Shown here: piece after piece, positions 9,359 through 18,954 of the stretch
How the letters are laid out: each line of letters begins with the position of its first letter
Position numbering within the stretch: the first letter of the stretch is position 1
Assembly (NCBI RefSeq): GCF_002929225.1
Contig: NZ_PISM01000021.1
Span: forward strand, 434,001-498,000
Direction: 5' to 3'
Length of the DNA stretch: 64,000 nucleotides
Source of the DNA: Stutzerimonas kunmingensis
GTDB lineage: Bacteria; Pseudomonadota; Gammaproteobacteria; Pseudomonadales; Pseudomonadaceae
Translations under genes and position numbers: made by a program
The notes under the pieces: model-generated
What the model was told of the DNA's origin: nothing
Seen by the model: only the letters and a program-made list of their open reading frames with translations
Database searches by the model: none

Positions 9359-9627
9359 GAGCGTTATCCTTCGCGTCACGTTAACTTTGCCTAGCTATTG
9401 CAGTAGCTGTGCCAAAGTTTATCTGGATAAAAACTGTTATAAATCAATAAGTTGGCGTTATGTTGGGGCGAGTGTTGCTTGCGCTTTGCACGGACGGCTG
9501 ATAGCGGTCATGCAATTTGCATTGCTATGTGTGAGAGGCGTATTCGGCTGTAGGAGGCTGCATGGCATCAGGTTTACGATGCGCATGACAAATCATGCTT
9601 GGCTCGTTACCATGCCCGCCGCGTGAT

Positions 9628-9704
9628 GTCCCAGTAGCTCAATTGGATAGAGCATCCCCCTCCTAAGGGGAAGGTTGTGAGTTCGAACCTCGCCTGGGAC
9701 GCCA
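9628..9704 (+). tRNA. tRNA-Arg(CCU)
   Basis: A 77-base tRNA with acceptor GTCCCAG/CTGGGAC, anticodon loop CTCCTAA (anticodon CCT) and encoded CCA. It reads the rare AGG codon. The conserved backbone stops here and patchy accessory DNA begins, so its 3' end is a likely integration site, although I found no second copy of that end in the window. Confidence 0.96.
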
Positions 9705-10427
9705 TCAAATCAAGTAGTTACGTCTGATTGCTCGCTGTGGTTACCGCTATTTAGCGATTAAGGGACCACTTCGAGGACCACTACTCAGAAGTGCCTACGT
9801 TATGCCCAAGTCCTGATCGCCAAGCTCAGTTTTTATCCGCTCGGCCGAGGGTTCGCCCTTTCCAGGCAGAAGCACTTCCTCAGAGCTGCTGGGCACCCAC
9901 CTCACGTTTCCGAGCCGAACGATAGTCATCTATGATCGAGATGTTCTGGGTAGTGGCTGTAGGCTATCTGTGGTTTCGGTAGCGCTACATTCGAATCGGC
10001 TCTGGCATGCATGCGATGGATCGAGTTTCATCTTCTAGACGTACCGTTGCTCTGTGGGCTACGCAAGCGGCTGGTCGGTGGTAATCAGCCGATCTTGAGG
10101 ATAAACGGCTTAATCTGTGTCCGCAGAGTTGCTATCGAATCGCTACCGCATCGATAGCAGCGGGCAACGTTCACCCGAGTCCCCTCCGCGACGCTCCGAG
10201 CACAACCGTGCGTAACACGTGAACAGTAGCCACTCGGTTTTGCGATCCTGTTGATGGCCTCGCGGTCACCAGAAAAAATACGCAGGCGGCACCATCATTA
10301 CAGCGAAACCAGGGCGCTTCATCGGACCAACGGGATGTAGCTCTATCCTGAGCTCCCAGGAGAGGCCTTCCCAAAGCCGACGGCAAGGCCAAAAAATAGC
10401 GACTTTTTCTGTAATCGGCTGTGCAGG
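9705..10427. other. Gene-poor stretch after tRNA-Arg(CCU)
   Basis: About 720 bases in which I see no convincing gene on either strand: frames are short and lack ribosome sites. There is no recognisable integrase or IS end. It is probably decayed island DNA. Confidence 0.4.
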
Positions 10428-11384
10428 TCAGTAAGGTTGGAGGGCTTGGTCAGTAGATGCTGGCTTCACGAAAAGCAATTCCTGACCTCGGTTGAGAACA
10501 AAAGGAATTCCAGCTTCGTTGTGAGTGTACTCTGGCCCAAAGTAGATAAACGCCCAGTCGGGCAGTGCAGCCGATAAGCGACGATAGAACGCTGCGTGGT
10601 CGAACCCAGCCAACGGCTCAGTTTTCACTTGATGCCAGTGCCCGGAAATCATTCCCTTTTCGTCATATTCCTCAATGACTTTATCCAACACGACCCCGCC
10701 CAGTCCGCGCAATCGATAAGAGATACTGTCACCATTCCTAATAAAGGAAGGGGTTTCGACAGCGACCATGCGTGCGTTGAATGATTTCTCCGGCCGTTCG
10801 GAGCTAGATAAGCTGCCACGGAGAACGCAGGACCAGTTCTCACATAACGGGCCATCCACTCGAAGCATCCGGTAGCTTGATTCGGCGCCAAAAATAGCCT
10901 TATTGGTCCACTCGAAAGGCTTATATCGATACTCATCAGGCAGCGCATCGGCAGCTGCCTGCTCGAAAATCTCTGTCAGCTTCTGCTGAGCTTCTAGAGG
11001 ATCCCGGGCCAGGCGTTGAGGCATCCATACAGGCATCCACATTCCATGACGTGGCAGGTATGTTTGGTCGTTGAAGAGCTCAAGCACAAAAAATGCTGAC
11101 ATCGCAGGGCTCGGTACACCGGGGAGCGGGGTGGCGCGCCCCAGCAAATGCTCCCTAAGCAGAACCGCATCTAGCGTTTGAGCGAGACCGCCTGGACCAC
11201 TCTCTATCTGCGTATTGACTTCCACATCTTTTAAGCCCGAAGAGTATCCGTTGGTATTCATCACCTGCAGCGCCAAGGAATCTGAGCTATGCCCCTCCTT
11301 GATTGCTGCTGGGGTGGAAGGCGTTGGCGCTGCACAGCCGGCCATAATCAGCACGCTGACAGTTAGCAAGAAAACTCTGATCAC
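10428..11384 (-). CDS. Putative lipoprotein of unknown function
   Basis: A 318-residue protein with a lipoprotein signal: hydrophobic MIRVFLLTVSVLIMAGC with the lipobox MAGC, so Cys17 would be lipidated and the protein tethered to a membrane. The rest is globular without membrane segments or a domain I recognise; Trp- and Pro-rich segments (HGMWMPVWMPQRL, WSCVLRG) stand out. It stands alone in the accessory region. Confidence 0.75.
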   Translation of the reverse strand: MIRVFLLTVSVLIMAGCAAPTPSTPAAIKEGHSSDSLALQVMNTNGYSSGLKDVEVNTQIESGPGGLAQTLDAVLLREHLLGRATPLPGVPSPAMSAFFVLELFNDQTYLPRHGMWMPVWMPQRLARDPLEAQQKLTEIFEQAAADALPDEYRYKPFEWTNKAIFGAESSYRMLRVDGPLCENWSCVLRGSLSSSERPEKSFNARMVAVETPSFIRNGDSISYRLRGLGGVVLDKVIEEYDEKGMISGHWHQVKTEPLAGFDHAAFYRRLSAALPDWAFIYFGPEYTHNEAGIPFVLNRGQELLFVKPASTDQALQPY

Positions 11385-11640
11385 TACGTATCCCTAATAG
11401 ATCCTGATTTATCGACCGCGCCGGTATTGCGGAGCAGGTGATGCCTCAATGATATCATTGAGAGTGCTTGCGCCAAGCGTTTCCTGGTCTTGCTTCTTCG
11501 CTTCGGTGAGTGACCATTGCACGGGGATACATCGTGAAGTGAGTTACAGCATGCACTTGATGTTGGTTCTGGACAAAGAATGGGCAGGCTTTCAGGTGCC
11601 GCGTTCCTGTGCCGACCAGTAAGATATTTCAAGGGGCCAT
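11385..11640. other. Intergenic gap
   Basis: About 250 bases between divergent genes. No feature recognised; it should hold the promoters of both. Confidence 0.3.
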
Positions 11641-11955
11641 ATGATCAGCTTCTTCCGGAAGCGCCTAGGTGGACAGAACTTCAATAATGGATACATCACC
11701 ATTGTTTATCCTGCCAGAGGGCAAGGGATAGTGGTTAATGACTCGCTCTCTGCTGAGTCGCTAGAAGTGCCACTGCCTGGAGCTTTCGCAGAAAATATAC
11801 TTATTTTAGATTTTGAGAAAGAGGATGACGACCTCAGTGGGGAGGATGCCTTTAACAGGGAGCCGTTATTCTGCATAAACCCCGGAACAGGGCTCCTTAT
11901 GGTGGATGACTTTATTGACTGTGGTGGAAATCTGTTTGGTTGCTCTGACGACTAG
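11641..11955 (+). CDS. Hypothetical protein, acidic
   Basis: 104 residues, strongly acidic in the second half (FEKEDDDLSGEDAF, MVDDFIDCGG), with more A+T than the backbone. AAGGGGC lies 5 bases before the ATG, which supports it as a real gene. No signal peptide or known domain. The acidity and position in an island are compatible with an immunity-type protein, but nothing nearby proves it. Confidence 0.55.
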   Translation: MISFFRKRLGGQNFNNGYITIVYPARGQGIVVNDSLSAESLEVPLPGAFAENILILDFEKEDDDLSGEDAFNREPLFCINPGTGLLMVDDFIDCGGNLFGCSDD

Positions 11956-12048
11956 TTGTTAGAGTCGTGTTGCGCTCTTCATGCTTTGGATTCGCCAGCT
12001 TCGCGCTGGCGTCGTTTATTATCATGTCTGTAGCGGAAAATCTGCTGT

Positions 12049-12666
12049 CTAGATGCAATAATGATTATTGGCGATACTCGAAGACTCTAAGCAAGAGGTG
12101 CAAGGCTCTTCGCAGTCGCAGACGAAATACTCTTCATAGGTTTTGTGTGGGAGACGTTCGCTAGACCGGACGTCGAGAAGCCTCATTTGGGGAATGTTGT
12201 TTATAGTGTTCGAAAGTCCCGAGACCTGTCTGCAGAATTTCCTGACTTCGGAGAATGCGTTCTCTGCCTCTTTGATTGCCTTGGACTCTGCAGCTGAGCA
12301 GCTTTTGAATTTGCTCGCGGGAATCCTCAGGAGTCCTTCGCTACGAATACCCTCGGAGTAACACTGATCACCGTAGCGCCCTTTGTAAGCAAACCACTCG
12401 ATGTGTGCTCCGCTCACAATATTCTTTATTCTCACATCGTGGACCCAGGCCTTCCCGCGTTTAAAGTCCTTCTGATATTCGTCGCGCGCTTTTCTGTATA
12501 CGAGCTGAATTCTTAAGGCCTCCTCCTGCGCGAGCGTGGCCATCGAGTCACGTACTTCACGCAGTTGGGGAAACTTTTCCGCTATCAGCCAAGATAGTTG
12601 GATGCCCAGTTTGCTTTCTGTGATGTCTTCCATGACTGTGCCGGGCTCAAGGATCCATTTTTTCAA
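12049..12666 (-). CDS. Hypothetical protein, second of an overlapping pair
   Basis: 205 residues, soluble, with several cysteines in the C-terminal third (CDCEEPCTSCLE) that might bind a metal. Its start overlaps the end of the upstream gene by 20 bases, so the two are probably translated together. Codon use is A+T-richer than the backbone. I do not recognise the family. Confidence 0.6.
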   Translation of the reverse strand: MKKWILEPGTVMEDITESKLGIQLSWLIAEKFPQLREVRDSMATLAQEEALRIQLVYRKARDEYQKDFKRGKAWVHDVRIKNIVSGAHIEWFAYKGRYGDQCYSEGIRSEGLLRIPASKFKSCSAAESKAIKEAENAFSEVRKFCRQVSGLSNTINNIPQMRLLDVRSSERLPHKTYEEYFVCDCEEPCTSCLESSSIANNHYCI

Positions 12667-13006
12667 AACTTGAGAGAATGGTGTCCAGCGTTTTGAGTTG
12701 CATTCTCAAATCATGCATCTTTTCTTCAGTGTCCAGGAAGACCACCATTTCCTCTTCGCTCATACCAAAGGTCAGTTCACTCAAAAAGCACTCGATAGGC
12801 GAGGAAGGCATATCAATCACAAAGTCTCGCTCGCAACCAATCTGCACCCAGGTAGGAATACTGCGCCCGTCGATAACTGCTACCACGGGAACGACGTCCT
12901 TGTTGCTGAGCTCGTCATCCAGGTAAGTGTTACGAATTTCCCCGATGCTCTGAAGCAACTGGTTTTTCCGCTCTTCCAAGTTTTGTACAGTAAACTCAAT
13001 ATTCAT
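12647..13006 (-). CDS. Hypothetical protein, first of an overlapping pair
   Basis: 119 residues starting MNIEFTVQNLEERKNQLLQS, acidic, with helical ends and a central part containing VVPVVAVIDGRSIPTWVQIG. An AAAGGGGAC site lies before the ATG. It overlaps the downstream gene by 20 bases. The tight pairing suggests a two-component unit (toxin and immunity, or a small defence pair), but no motif supports a function. Confidence 0.6.
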   Translation of the reverse strand: MNIEFTVQNLEERKNQLLQSIGEIRNTYLDDELSNKDVVPVVAVIDGRSIPTWVQIGCERDFVIDMPSSPIECFLSELTFGMSEEEMVVFLDTEEKMHDLRMQLKTLDTILSSFEKMDP

Positions 13007-13532
13007 GGGTGTCCCCTTTGTTGGATCTGGGGTAATTGTCCACGATAAAAAGAGCTTGTGATCCGCGCAAAATGCATAAAAAAATGATTAACTCATAAAA
13101 ATGCTGGAAGCAGTTAATAAGAGAGTGCTTGAGCATGTAATGAGCACTGGGATCATTCAGGCTACATCGTGCGGGTCCGCTGGCAGATTATGGCTGCTGA
13201 AATTTTTGGATAATAAAAGCCCGCGCAGTATTGAACGGCGCGGGCTTTTGCCCTAACGCGGGCCGCGGCGAACCCCCGAGACGGAGGCAGTGCATAAGCA
13301 CATTTTCGTGATTCGCTGCCGGCGTTTTCGGCCACCACCGGCTGGGCCGCTCTAGTTAGGCTCCCAGAGCAGAGCTGCAAATCTATGGTGGATGATCGCA
13401 GAGTCGCCTCGACTAGCAAGTTTGCCTACTGGCTCGGGCGCAGATGAGGGGGTAAGGTTCGTCACCCGATCAAGCTATCTCGTAGGGCTTGGGCTTCAGG
13501 CTCCTCCTTGGTTTCGAGCAAGGAATATTTGC
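13007..13532. other. Intergenic gap before hsdM
   Basis: Holds a strong terminator at 13215-13249 and no convincing gene. The hsdM frame is open back to 13392, but the family N-terminus and ribosome site put the start at 13533. Confidence 0.4.
13215..13249. terminator. Rho-independent terminator, probably bidirectional
   Basis: Perfect 12-bp stem AAAAGCCCGCGC / GCGCGGGCTTTT with an 11-base loop, bounded by A and T runs so that it can act on both strands. It has no intact gene on its left, so it may be the left-over end of a deleted gene. Confidence 0.8.
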
Positions 13533-15452
13533 GTGCATCAACAGACACTGGCCCCCTTCATTTGGAATATCGCAGATCTGCTGCTGGGCGCGTTCAAACC
13601 CTCCGAGTACGGCCGAATCATCCTGCCCTTCACGGTGCTGCGTCGCTTGGAGTGCGTGCTGGAATCTACCCGAGACAAGGTGTGTAGCCAGTACGAAGCT
13701 ATGAAAGCAAGCGGCGTGGACATGGACCTGATACTGCCATCCACCGCCGGTGCGACCTTCTATAACGTTTCGCAGTTCTCCCTGGCCAGCGTCGGCTCCA
13801 CCAGTACGCGCGCCAACTTGGAAGACTACATCGCGAAGTTCTCAGCCAATGCCCGCCAGGTGTTCGAGCACTTCGCCTTTGATCGGTGGCTGGAAAAATT
13901 GGAGAAGGCCAACCTTCTCTATCTGGTTACGCAGAAATTTGCCGCAGTCGACTTGCACCCGAGCCGACTCAGCAACCACGAAATGGGCCTGGTGTTTGAG
14001 CACCTCATTCGCAAGTTCGCCGAGTCTTCCAATGATGACGCAGGCCAATTCTTTACCCCGCGTGATGTTGTGCGTCTGGCCACCACGCTGGTATTTGCCC
14101 CCGATCACCAGGCACTCAATGGCGAAGGCGTGGTGCGCACCGTATATGACTGTGCCGCCGGCACGGGCGGTTTCCTGTCCTCTGCCATCGAGCAGGTGTA
14201 CGAGTGGAACCCCAATGCCCGCCTGGTGCCCTATGCCCAGGAACTCAACCCAGAAACCTATGCCATCTCCGTGGCGGACAAGCTGATTCAGGGGTTTGAA
14301 ACCAAGAACGTCAAGCTCGGCAACACCCTGTCCAACGACCTGTTGCCTCACGAGCAGTTCGATTATTGCCTGGCCAATCCGCCCTTTGGTGTGAAGTGGG
14401 AAAACGTCCAGAAGCAGGTGCAGGCTGAGCACCGCCAGCAGGGCTTTGCCGGTCGCTTCGGTCCCGGCCTGCCGCGTGTGGGCGATGGCTCGCTGCTATT
14501 CCTCATGCACCTGCTGTCCAAGCGCAAACCCGTGGACCTGGGTGGCAGCCGCATCGGCATCGTGCTATCCGGTTCGCCACTGTTCAACGGCGGTGCCGGC
14601 TCAGGAGAGTCGGAAATACGCCGTTGGATTCTTGAAAACGACTGGCTGGAGGCGATCATCGCTCTGCCTAACGACCTGTTCTACAACACCGGCATCGGCA
14701 CCTATATTTGGGTGTTGTCCAACCACAAGGACACGCTGCGCAAGGGCATGGTGCAACTGATCGATGCCACTGCCATGCATGCCCCCATGCGCAAGAGTTT
14801 GGGCAGCAAACGTAAATACCTGTCGGATGAGCAGATAGCCGAGATTGCCAAGCTGCATGAAGCCTTCGTGGAAAGCGCGAACAGCAAGATTTTCGCCACC
14901 ACTGACTTCGGTTACCGGCGTATCACCGTTGAGCGCCCGCTGCGCCTGCGCTTCTCGGTCACCCCGGACAAGCTCGCCGCTTACCAGAACACCAAGGGCG
15001 CCGACCAGATTGAGGCCTTTGCTTCGGTGCAGGGCGACTTCGACAATCTGTCGGCCTTCCTCAAGGCGGCTGGCATCAAGAAGCTCGGCAAGGGCGCGCT
15101 GAAGGCCGCACTTGCCTGCTTCGGCGAGCGTGACGCCAACGCCCAGTCGGTGCTGGACGACAAGGGAAATCCGCAGTTCGATTCCGACCTGCGCGAGTTC
15201 GAGAACGTGCCGCTGAATCAGTCCATCGACGATTACTTCGCCCGCGAAGTGCTGCCCCATGTGCCGGATGCCTGGATCGACACCGGCAAGACAGATCCGA
15301 AGGACGGCCAGATAGGCATCGTCGGCTACGAGATCAACTTCAACCGCTATTTTTACGTGTACCAGCCGCCGCGTGCGCTGGCCGAGATCGATGCCGATCT
15401 GAAGGCGGTGGAGGCCGAAATCGCCGCACTGCTGGGCGAGGTGACGGCATGA
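13533..15452 (+). CDS. hsdM: Type I restriction-modification system methyltransferase subunit HsdM
   Basis: An adenine-N6 DNA methyltransferase subunit; with HsdS it marks the recognition site and with HsdR it would restrict foreign DNA. The start is the GTG at 13533: AAGGA lies 9 bases upstream, and the resulting N-terminus QQTLAPFIWNIADLLLGAFK matches the HsdM helical bundle. SAM-binding motif DCAAGTGGF lies near residue 205 and the catalytic NPPFG near 281. 639 residues is normal for the long HsdM group. The next gene overlaps by 4 bases (ATGA). The operon lacks an intact hsdS and has no hsdR here. Confidence 0.93.
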   Translation: MHQQTLAPFIWNIADLLLGAFKPSEYGRIILPFTVLRRLECVLESTRDKVCSQYEAMKASGVDMDLILPSTAGATFYNVSQFSLASVGSTSTRANLEDYIAKFSANARQVFEHFAFDRWLEKLEKANLLYLVTQKFAAVDLHPSRLSNHEMGLVFEHLIRKFAESSNDDAGQFFTPRDVVRLATTLVFAPDHQALNGEGVVRTVYDCAAGTGGFLSSAIEQVYEWNPNARLVPYAQELNPETYAISVADKLIQGFETKNVKLGNTLSNDLLPHEQFDYCLANPPFGVKWENVQKQVQAEHRQQGFAGRFGPGLPRVGDGSLLFLMHLLSKRKPVDLGGSRIGIVLSGSPLFNGGAGSGESEIRRWILENDWLEAIIALPNDLFYNTGIGTYIWVLSNHKDTLRKGMVQLIDATAMHAPMRKSLGSKRKYLSDEQIAEIAKLHEAFVESANSKIFATTDFGYRRITVERPLRLRFSVTPDKLAAYQNTKGADQIEAFASVQGDFDNLSAFLKAAGIKKLGKGALKAALACFGERDANAQSVLDDKGNPQFDSDLREFENVPLNQSIDDYFAREVLPHVPDAWIDTGKTDPKDGQIGIVGYEINFNRYFYVYQPPRALAEIDADLKAVEAEIAALLGEVTA

Positions 15453-16441
15453 ACGAAATCCTGATCTATCAGGTGGGCAATCATCCGGTTGAGGTGCGTC
15501 TTGAGGGAGAAACCGTCTGGCTCAGCCAGCGGCAGCTGGCCGAATTGCTGGATACCACCACTGACAATATCAGCCTGCACGTGAAGAACATCTACAGCGA
15601 TGGAGAGCTGGACGAGGCGGCAACTACCGAGGAAAGCTCGGTAGTTCAGCAAGAAGGTAAACGGCGTGTCACTCGCCGCCTGAAGCTCTACAACCTGGAC
15701 GCCATCATCTCGGTGGCCTATCGGGTCAACTCCAAGCGCGGAGTTCAGTTCCGCCAGTGGGCCACCCGCGTGCTGCGCGAACACCTGACCCGTGGCTTCA
15801 CCCTCAATCGCCAGCGTTTCGAGAGCAATGCCGGCGAGCTGGAGGCGGCGCTGCTGATGGTGCGCCGTCTCACCCATAACCCCGAGTTGAGTGCCGATGC
15901 CGGACGCGGCCTGGCAGATATCGTCAGCCGCTACGCGCAGACCTTTCTGCTGCTGCAGCGTTATGACGAAGGCTTGCTGAGTGAGCCCCTGGTGCAGGCG
16001 GGAGGCGTGTTGCCGACGCCAGATCAGGCACGCACCGCGCTGGCTGAGCTGAAAATCAACTTGATAGGTCGTGGCGAGGCTACTGAGCTGTTCGCCCGCG
16101 AGCGTGGCGATGACCTGGCCGCGTTGCTGGGCAACCTCGACCAGAGCGTGTTCGGCGAGCCGGCTTATCCCAGCATTGAGGCCAAGGCGGCGCACCTGTT
16201 GTATTTCGTCATCAAGAACCATCCGTTCGCCGACGGCAACAAGCGTAGTGGCGCCTTCCTCTTTGTTGACTTCCTGCACCGCAACGGCCGTTTGCTTGAT
16301 AACGCTGGCCAGCCGGTGATCAACGATATTGGCCTGGCCGCGCTGGCGTTATTGGTCGCCGAGTCCGCCCCGGCACAAAAGGACACCCTGATCCGCCTGA
16401 TTATGAACATGCTGGCCGGGCCGACAGGAGTGCAGGCATGA
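15449..16441 (+). CDS. RhuM-family protein fused to a Fic/Doc domain
   Basis: 330 residues. The N-terminal half (about 1-135, with VWLSQRQLAELLDTTTDNIS) is the RhuM domain, a winged-helix-like module often found inside type I restriction operons. The C-terminal part is a Fic/Doc domain with HPFADGNKRSG at about 257-267, matching the HxFx(D/N)xNKR active-site signature of nucleotide or phosphate transfer to a target protein. It overlaps hsdM and hsdS by 4 bases each, so all three were co-translated. Known relatives sit in the same place; a toxin or regulator role for the R-M system is inferred. Confidence 0.88.
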   Translation: MNEILIYQVGNHPVEVRLEGETVWLSQRQLAELLDTTTDNISLHVKNIYSDGELDEAATTEESSVVQQEGKRRVTRRLKLYNLDAIISVAYRVNSKRGVQFRQWATRVLREHLTRGFTLNRQRFESNAGELEAALLMVRRLTHNPELSADAGRGLADIVSRYAQTFLLLQRYDEGLLSEPLVQAGGVLPTPDQARTALAELKINLIGRGEATELFARERGDDLAALLGNLDQSVFGEPAYPSIEAKAAHLLYFVIKNHPFADGNKRSGAFLFVDFLHRNGRLLDNAGQPVINDIGLAALALLVAESAPAQKDTLIRLIMNMLAGPTGVQA

Positions 16442-16881
16442 GCCATTACAAGCCCTATCCGGCGTACAAGGATTCCGGAGTGGAGTGGTTGGGGCTGGTG
16501 CCGGAGCACTGGGACGTATGCAAGCTGGGCTTTCGGTATTCGATTGAGCTAGGGAAAATGCTTGATGAAAAAAGGCTAACCAAGACCAGCTTAGTTCCTT
16601 ATTTACGCAATCAGGATGTGCAGTGGGGCAGCATCAACACCCAGGATCTACCTGAGATGGATATTCACCCTGAGGAGTTGGAGCGGTACACCATTCGGCA
16701 TGGTGATCTCTTGGTTTGTGAAGGTGGCGATGTCGGTCGTGCTGCTATTTGGCGCGGTGACAATGCAGCCTTCGGCTACCAGAAGGCTCTGCATCGTCTG
16801 CGCCACCGCTCAGTAAGTGCAGACACGGCAGAGTTTTTTTATTTCTCGCTTTTGACCGCTAAACAGCGAGGTGAAAGCTGA
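16438..16881 (+). pseudogene. hsdS: Truncated type I specificity subunit HsdS
   Basis: Only the first target-recognition domain of HsdS survives: the typical start MSHYKPYPAYKDSGVEWLG, then PEHWDVCKLGFRYSIELGKM, and DLLVCEGGDVGRAAIW near residue 100. The frame ends after 147 residues, whereas HsdS proteins have about 400 residues and two recognition domains. The sequence changes abruptly near 16860-16870. The overlap with the preceding stop codon (ATGA) is intact. The truncation would leave the methylase without a complete specificity subunit, unless two half-subunits dimerise as some short HsdS do. Confidence 0.8.
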
Positions 16882-17050
16882 TCTGCCTTCAAAAGCAATC
16901 TCTGCCATTGCCGCCGCTATGAGCAGCCACACGAGTATGGCGACCAAGCTGCTCAGCGATGAGTCGACACGGGATGTGTTCCTGACGGTGGTGTATGAGC
17001 TGCTAAAGAAGGAAGCGGGCGCGGGTTTATTTAGTTCCGTTCGTGCGTGA
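16871..17050 (+). pseudogene. 3' remnant of a deleted gene, possibly hsdR
   Basis: In another frame from the truncated hsdS, 60 codons are open from 16871 and end at TGA 17048-17050. The peptide contains KAISAIAAAMSSHTSMATKL and ends DVFLTVVYELLKKEAGAGLF-type. It looks like the helical C-terminus of a large protein. The last gene of such an operon is normally hsdR, so an internal deletion from hsdS into hsdR would explain it. That identity is inferred from position only. Confidence 0.45.
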
Positions 17051-17164
17051 CGTGGCTGTCCCAGTGGGTTGATGTCCCCTTCATTCCACATAACTAACTT
17101 GGTGGAACGCTACCCCCTTGTTCCACAGTCAGTGCAGTGGAATGAGGGGGATGAAACCTTGCCT

Positions 17165-18442
17165 TTATCGTGCAGCTACTTTCCACAGTTGATCGACTCG
17201 CGTAGTGAAGCTCTGGCTCAAAAGCTCGCGGCGCATCCCCCATTCAGGGCTTGCTGGCACTATGCCGGGCCGCAATGTACCGCGCCCCCATTTGGCGTTG
17301 ACCGAATCCAGAACGGCCATCACCTTTTCCGAAGCAGCAGGCTGGCTGGCAGCAAATAAGTCGTCAGTGAATTCGCCGCGTCCGCAGAGATCCATCAGCA
17401 GTACCTCGGCCTTCGCATAGGAAAAACCTGGGCGATACACTTCATCGAGGCCGGCAAGTGCGGCCTGGGTGATCAGTCGGGTGTCGTCGGTGGGGTAGGG
17501 CAGCTCGCACAGCATGCCCTTGGCAAATTTGAGCTCGTCCGGATTAAACATGCCGGTGCGAATGCTGACCCTGACTTTCCTGCAGACAGAGCCTTGCGCG
17601 CGAAGCTTTTCGCACGCCCTGGCCGCGTATGTGGCGACCGCTTCGCGGATGGGGGGCAGGTCTTCCTGACGCTCGCCGAACATTCTGCTGCAGCAAATCT
17701 CCTGTTTCGGTGGCGCGACGCTGTCCAGTTCCAGGCAAGCAGTGCCCTGTAATTCCCGTGCCGTTTTTTCCAATACCACGCTGAATTTCTTCCGCAAGGT
17801 CCAGGCATCTGTTTGAGCCAACTGCCACGCTGTCCGAATCCCCATCGCGCCGAGGCGTTCGGTCAGTTGCCGGCCGATGCCCCACACTTCGTTGACTGCA
17901 ACGGCGCGGAGCAGCTTGTCGCGGCGTTGGGAATCAGTGAGATCCACCACGCCTCCGGTCTGCTTCTGCCACCTTTTCGCAGCGTAATTGGCTAATTTCG
18001 CTAAGGTCTTGGTCGAGGCGATGCCGACTCCGGTAGGAATGCCGGTACTGGCTAAAACTTGAGAGCGGATCTCACGGCCCAAGCGCACCAGGTCCGACTG
18101 GATGCCTGTCAACTCTGCAAAGGCTTCATCGATGCTGTAAACCTCCAGCTTCGGTACCAGCCCTTCGATGACGGTCATGACCCGTTCGCTGATGTCGCCG
18201 TACAGCGCATAGTTTGAACTGAACGCAACTCCTCCAGCTGCTTCGTAGGACCTCCGAACCTTAAACCAAGGTTCGCCCATCTTGATGCCTAGCGCCTTGG
18301 CCTCGGGGGTGCGGCTGATAACGCAGCCGTCATTATTGGACAGCACCACAATAGGCGTGCGCATCAGATCGGGGCGAAAAACACGCTCGCAACTGCAGTA
18401 AAAACTGTTGCAGTCGATCAGCGCGAAAACGTTCTCAGCCAC
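17165..18442 (-). CDS. umuC: DNA polymerase V catalytic subunit UmuC
   Basis: A 425-residue Y-family translesion polymerase, error-prone and active with UmuD'2 and RecA. The N-terminus ALIDCNSFYCSCERVF carries the first metal-binding aspartate and steric-gate region, SIDEAF near residue 103 carries the catalytic Asp-Glu, and little-finger and UmuC C-terminal domains follow. Full length. It starts with GTG, overlapping umuD by 8 bases, which couples the two. Confidence 0.95.
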   Translation of the reverse strand: MAENVFALIDCNSFYCSCERVFRPDLMRTPIVVLSNNDGCVISRTPEAKALGIKMGEPWFKVRRSYEAAGGVAFSSNYALYGDISERVMTVIEGLVPKLEVYSIDEAFAELTGIQSDLVRLGREIRSQVLASTGIPTGVGIASTKTLAKLANYAAKRWQKQTGGVVDLTDSQRRDKLLRAVAVNEVWGIGRQLTERLGAMGIRTAWQLAQTDAWTLRKKFSVVLEKTARELQGTACLELDSVAPPKQEICCSRMFGERQEDLPPIREAVATYAARACEKLRAQGSVCRKVRVSIRTGMFNPDELKFAKGMLCELPYPTDDTRLITQAALAGLDEVYRPGFSYAKAEVLLMDLCGRGEFTDDLFAASQPAASEKVMAVLDSVNAKWGRGTLRPGIVPASPEWGMRRELLSQSFTTRVDQLWKVAAR

Positions 18443-18872
18443 TGTTGCGACCCCGCCGGCACAGGCCTATATAAACCCCCCAGATGTGCAGCTCTTCGCC
18501 TTCCAGCACGTATCGCGGTGGGTAAGCCGAATTGGCAGAGTGCAGCACCACCTGCTGCGACTCGATGTCGAAAATCTTGATCAGTGGATCGCCATTGAGG
18601 CAGGCAATCACCACGTCCTCGCGGCGCGGTTGCAGCGCTTTGTCTATCAGCACTAGGTCGCCGTCGAGAATGCCTAAGCCCGTCAGGCTATGGCCTGAAA
18701 CCTGAGCGAGATATATCTGCGGGCGGTGCAGGCGAAATAGCTCGTCGAGCGAGATTCGCTGCTCCAGGTGGTCCTGAGCGGGGCTCGGAAACCCAGCCGG
18801 GACGGTCGGCAGGAAAAATGGAATGGTCGTCGGGGAGGGCGCAACGGGGCCGAGGATCGAAACGCTGTCCAC
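18435..18872 (-). CDS. umuD: Polymerase V accessory protein UmuD
   Basis: A LexA/S24-family self-cleaving protein. With the GTG at 18872 as start (AAGG 8 bases upstream; N-terminus MDSVSILGP fits relatives) it has 145 residues. Cleavage is expected in PAG|FPSP near residue 27, the nucleophile is Ser62 in GHSLTG, and the general base is Lys99 in DPLIKIF. A longer GTG start at 18890 is possible but would run into the LexA box and lacks a ribosome site. Expression should be SOS-controlled. Confidence 0.9.
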   Translation of the reverse strand: MDSVSILGPVAPSPTTIPFFLPTVPAGFPSPAQDHLEQRISLDELFRLHRPQIYLAQVSGHSLTGLGILDGDLVLIDKALQPRREDVVIACLNGDPLIKIFDIESQQVVLHSANSAYPPRYVLEGEELHIWGVYIGLCRRGRNSG

Positions 18873-18889
18873 GGGAGTCACCTTGAGCA

Positions 18890-18905
18890 CTGGATGGATG
18901 AACAG
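18890..18905. promoter_or_regulatory. LexA (SOS) box shared by umuDC and the SRAP gene
   Basis: CTGGATGGATGAACAG fits the CTG-N10-CAG form of gammaproteobacterial LexA operators. It lies 17 bases before the umuD start on the minus strand and 49 bases before the SRAP ATG on the plus strand, so one site could repress both divergent SOS genes. Confidence 0.75.
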
Positions 18906-18954
18906 TATTTGTTAGCGGCAGTACACAGTCAATCGAAAATAACGGGAGGAGGAC

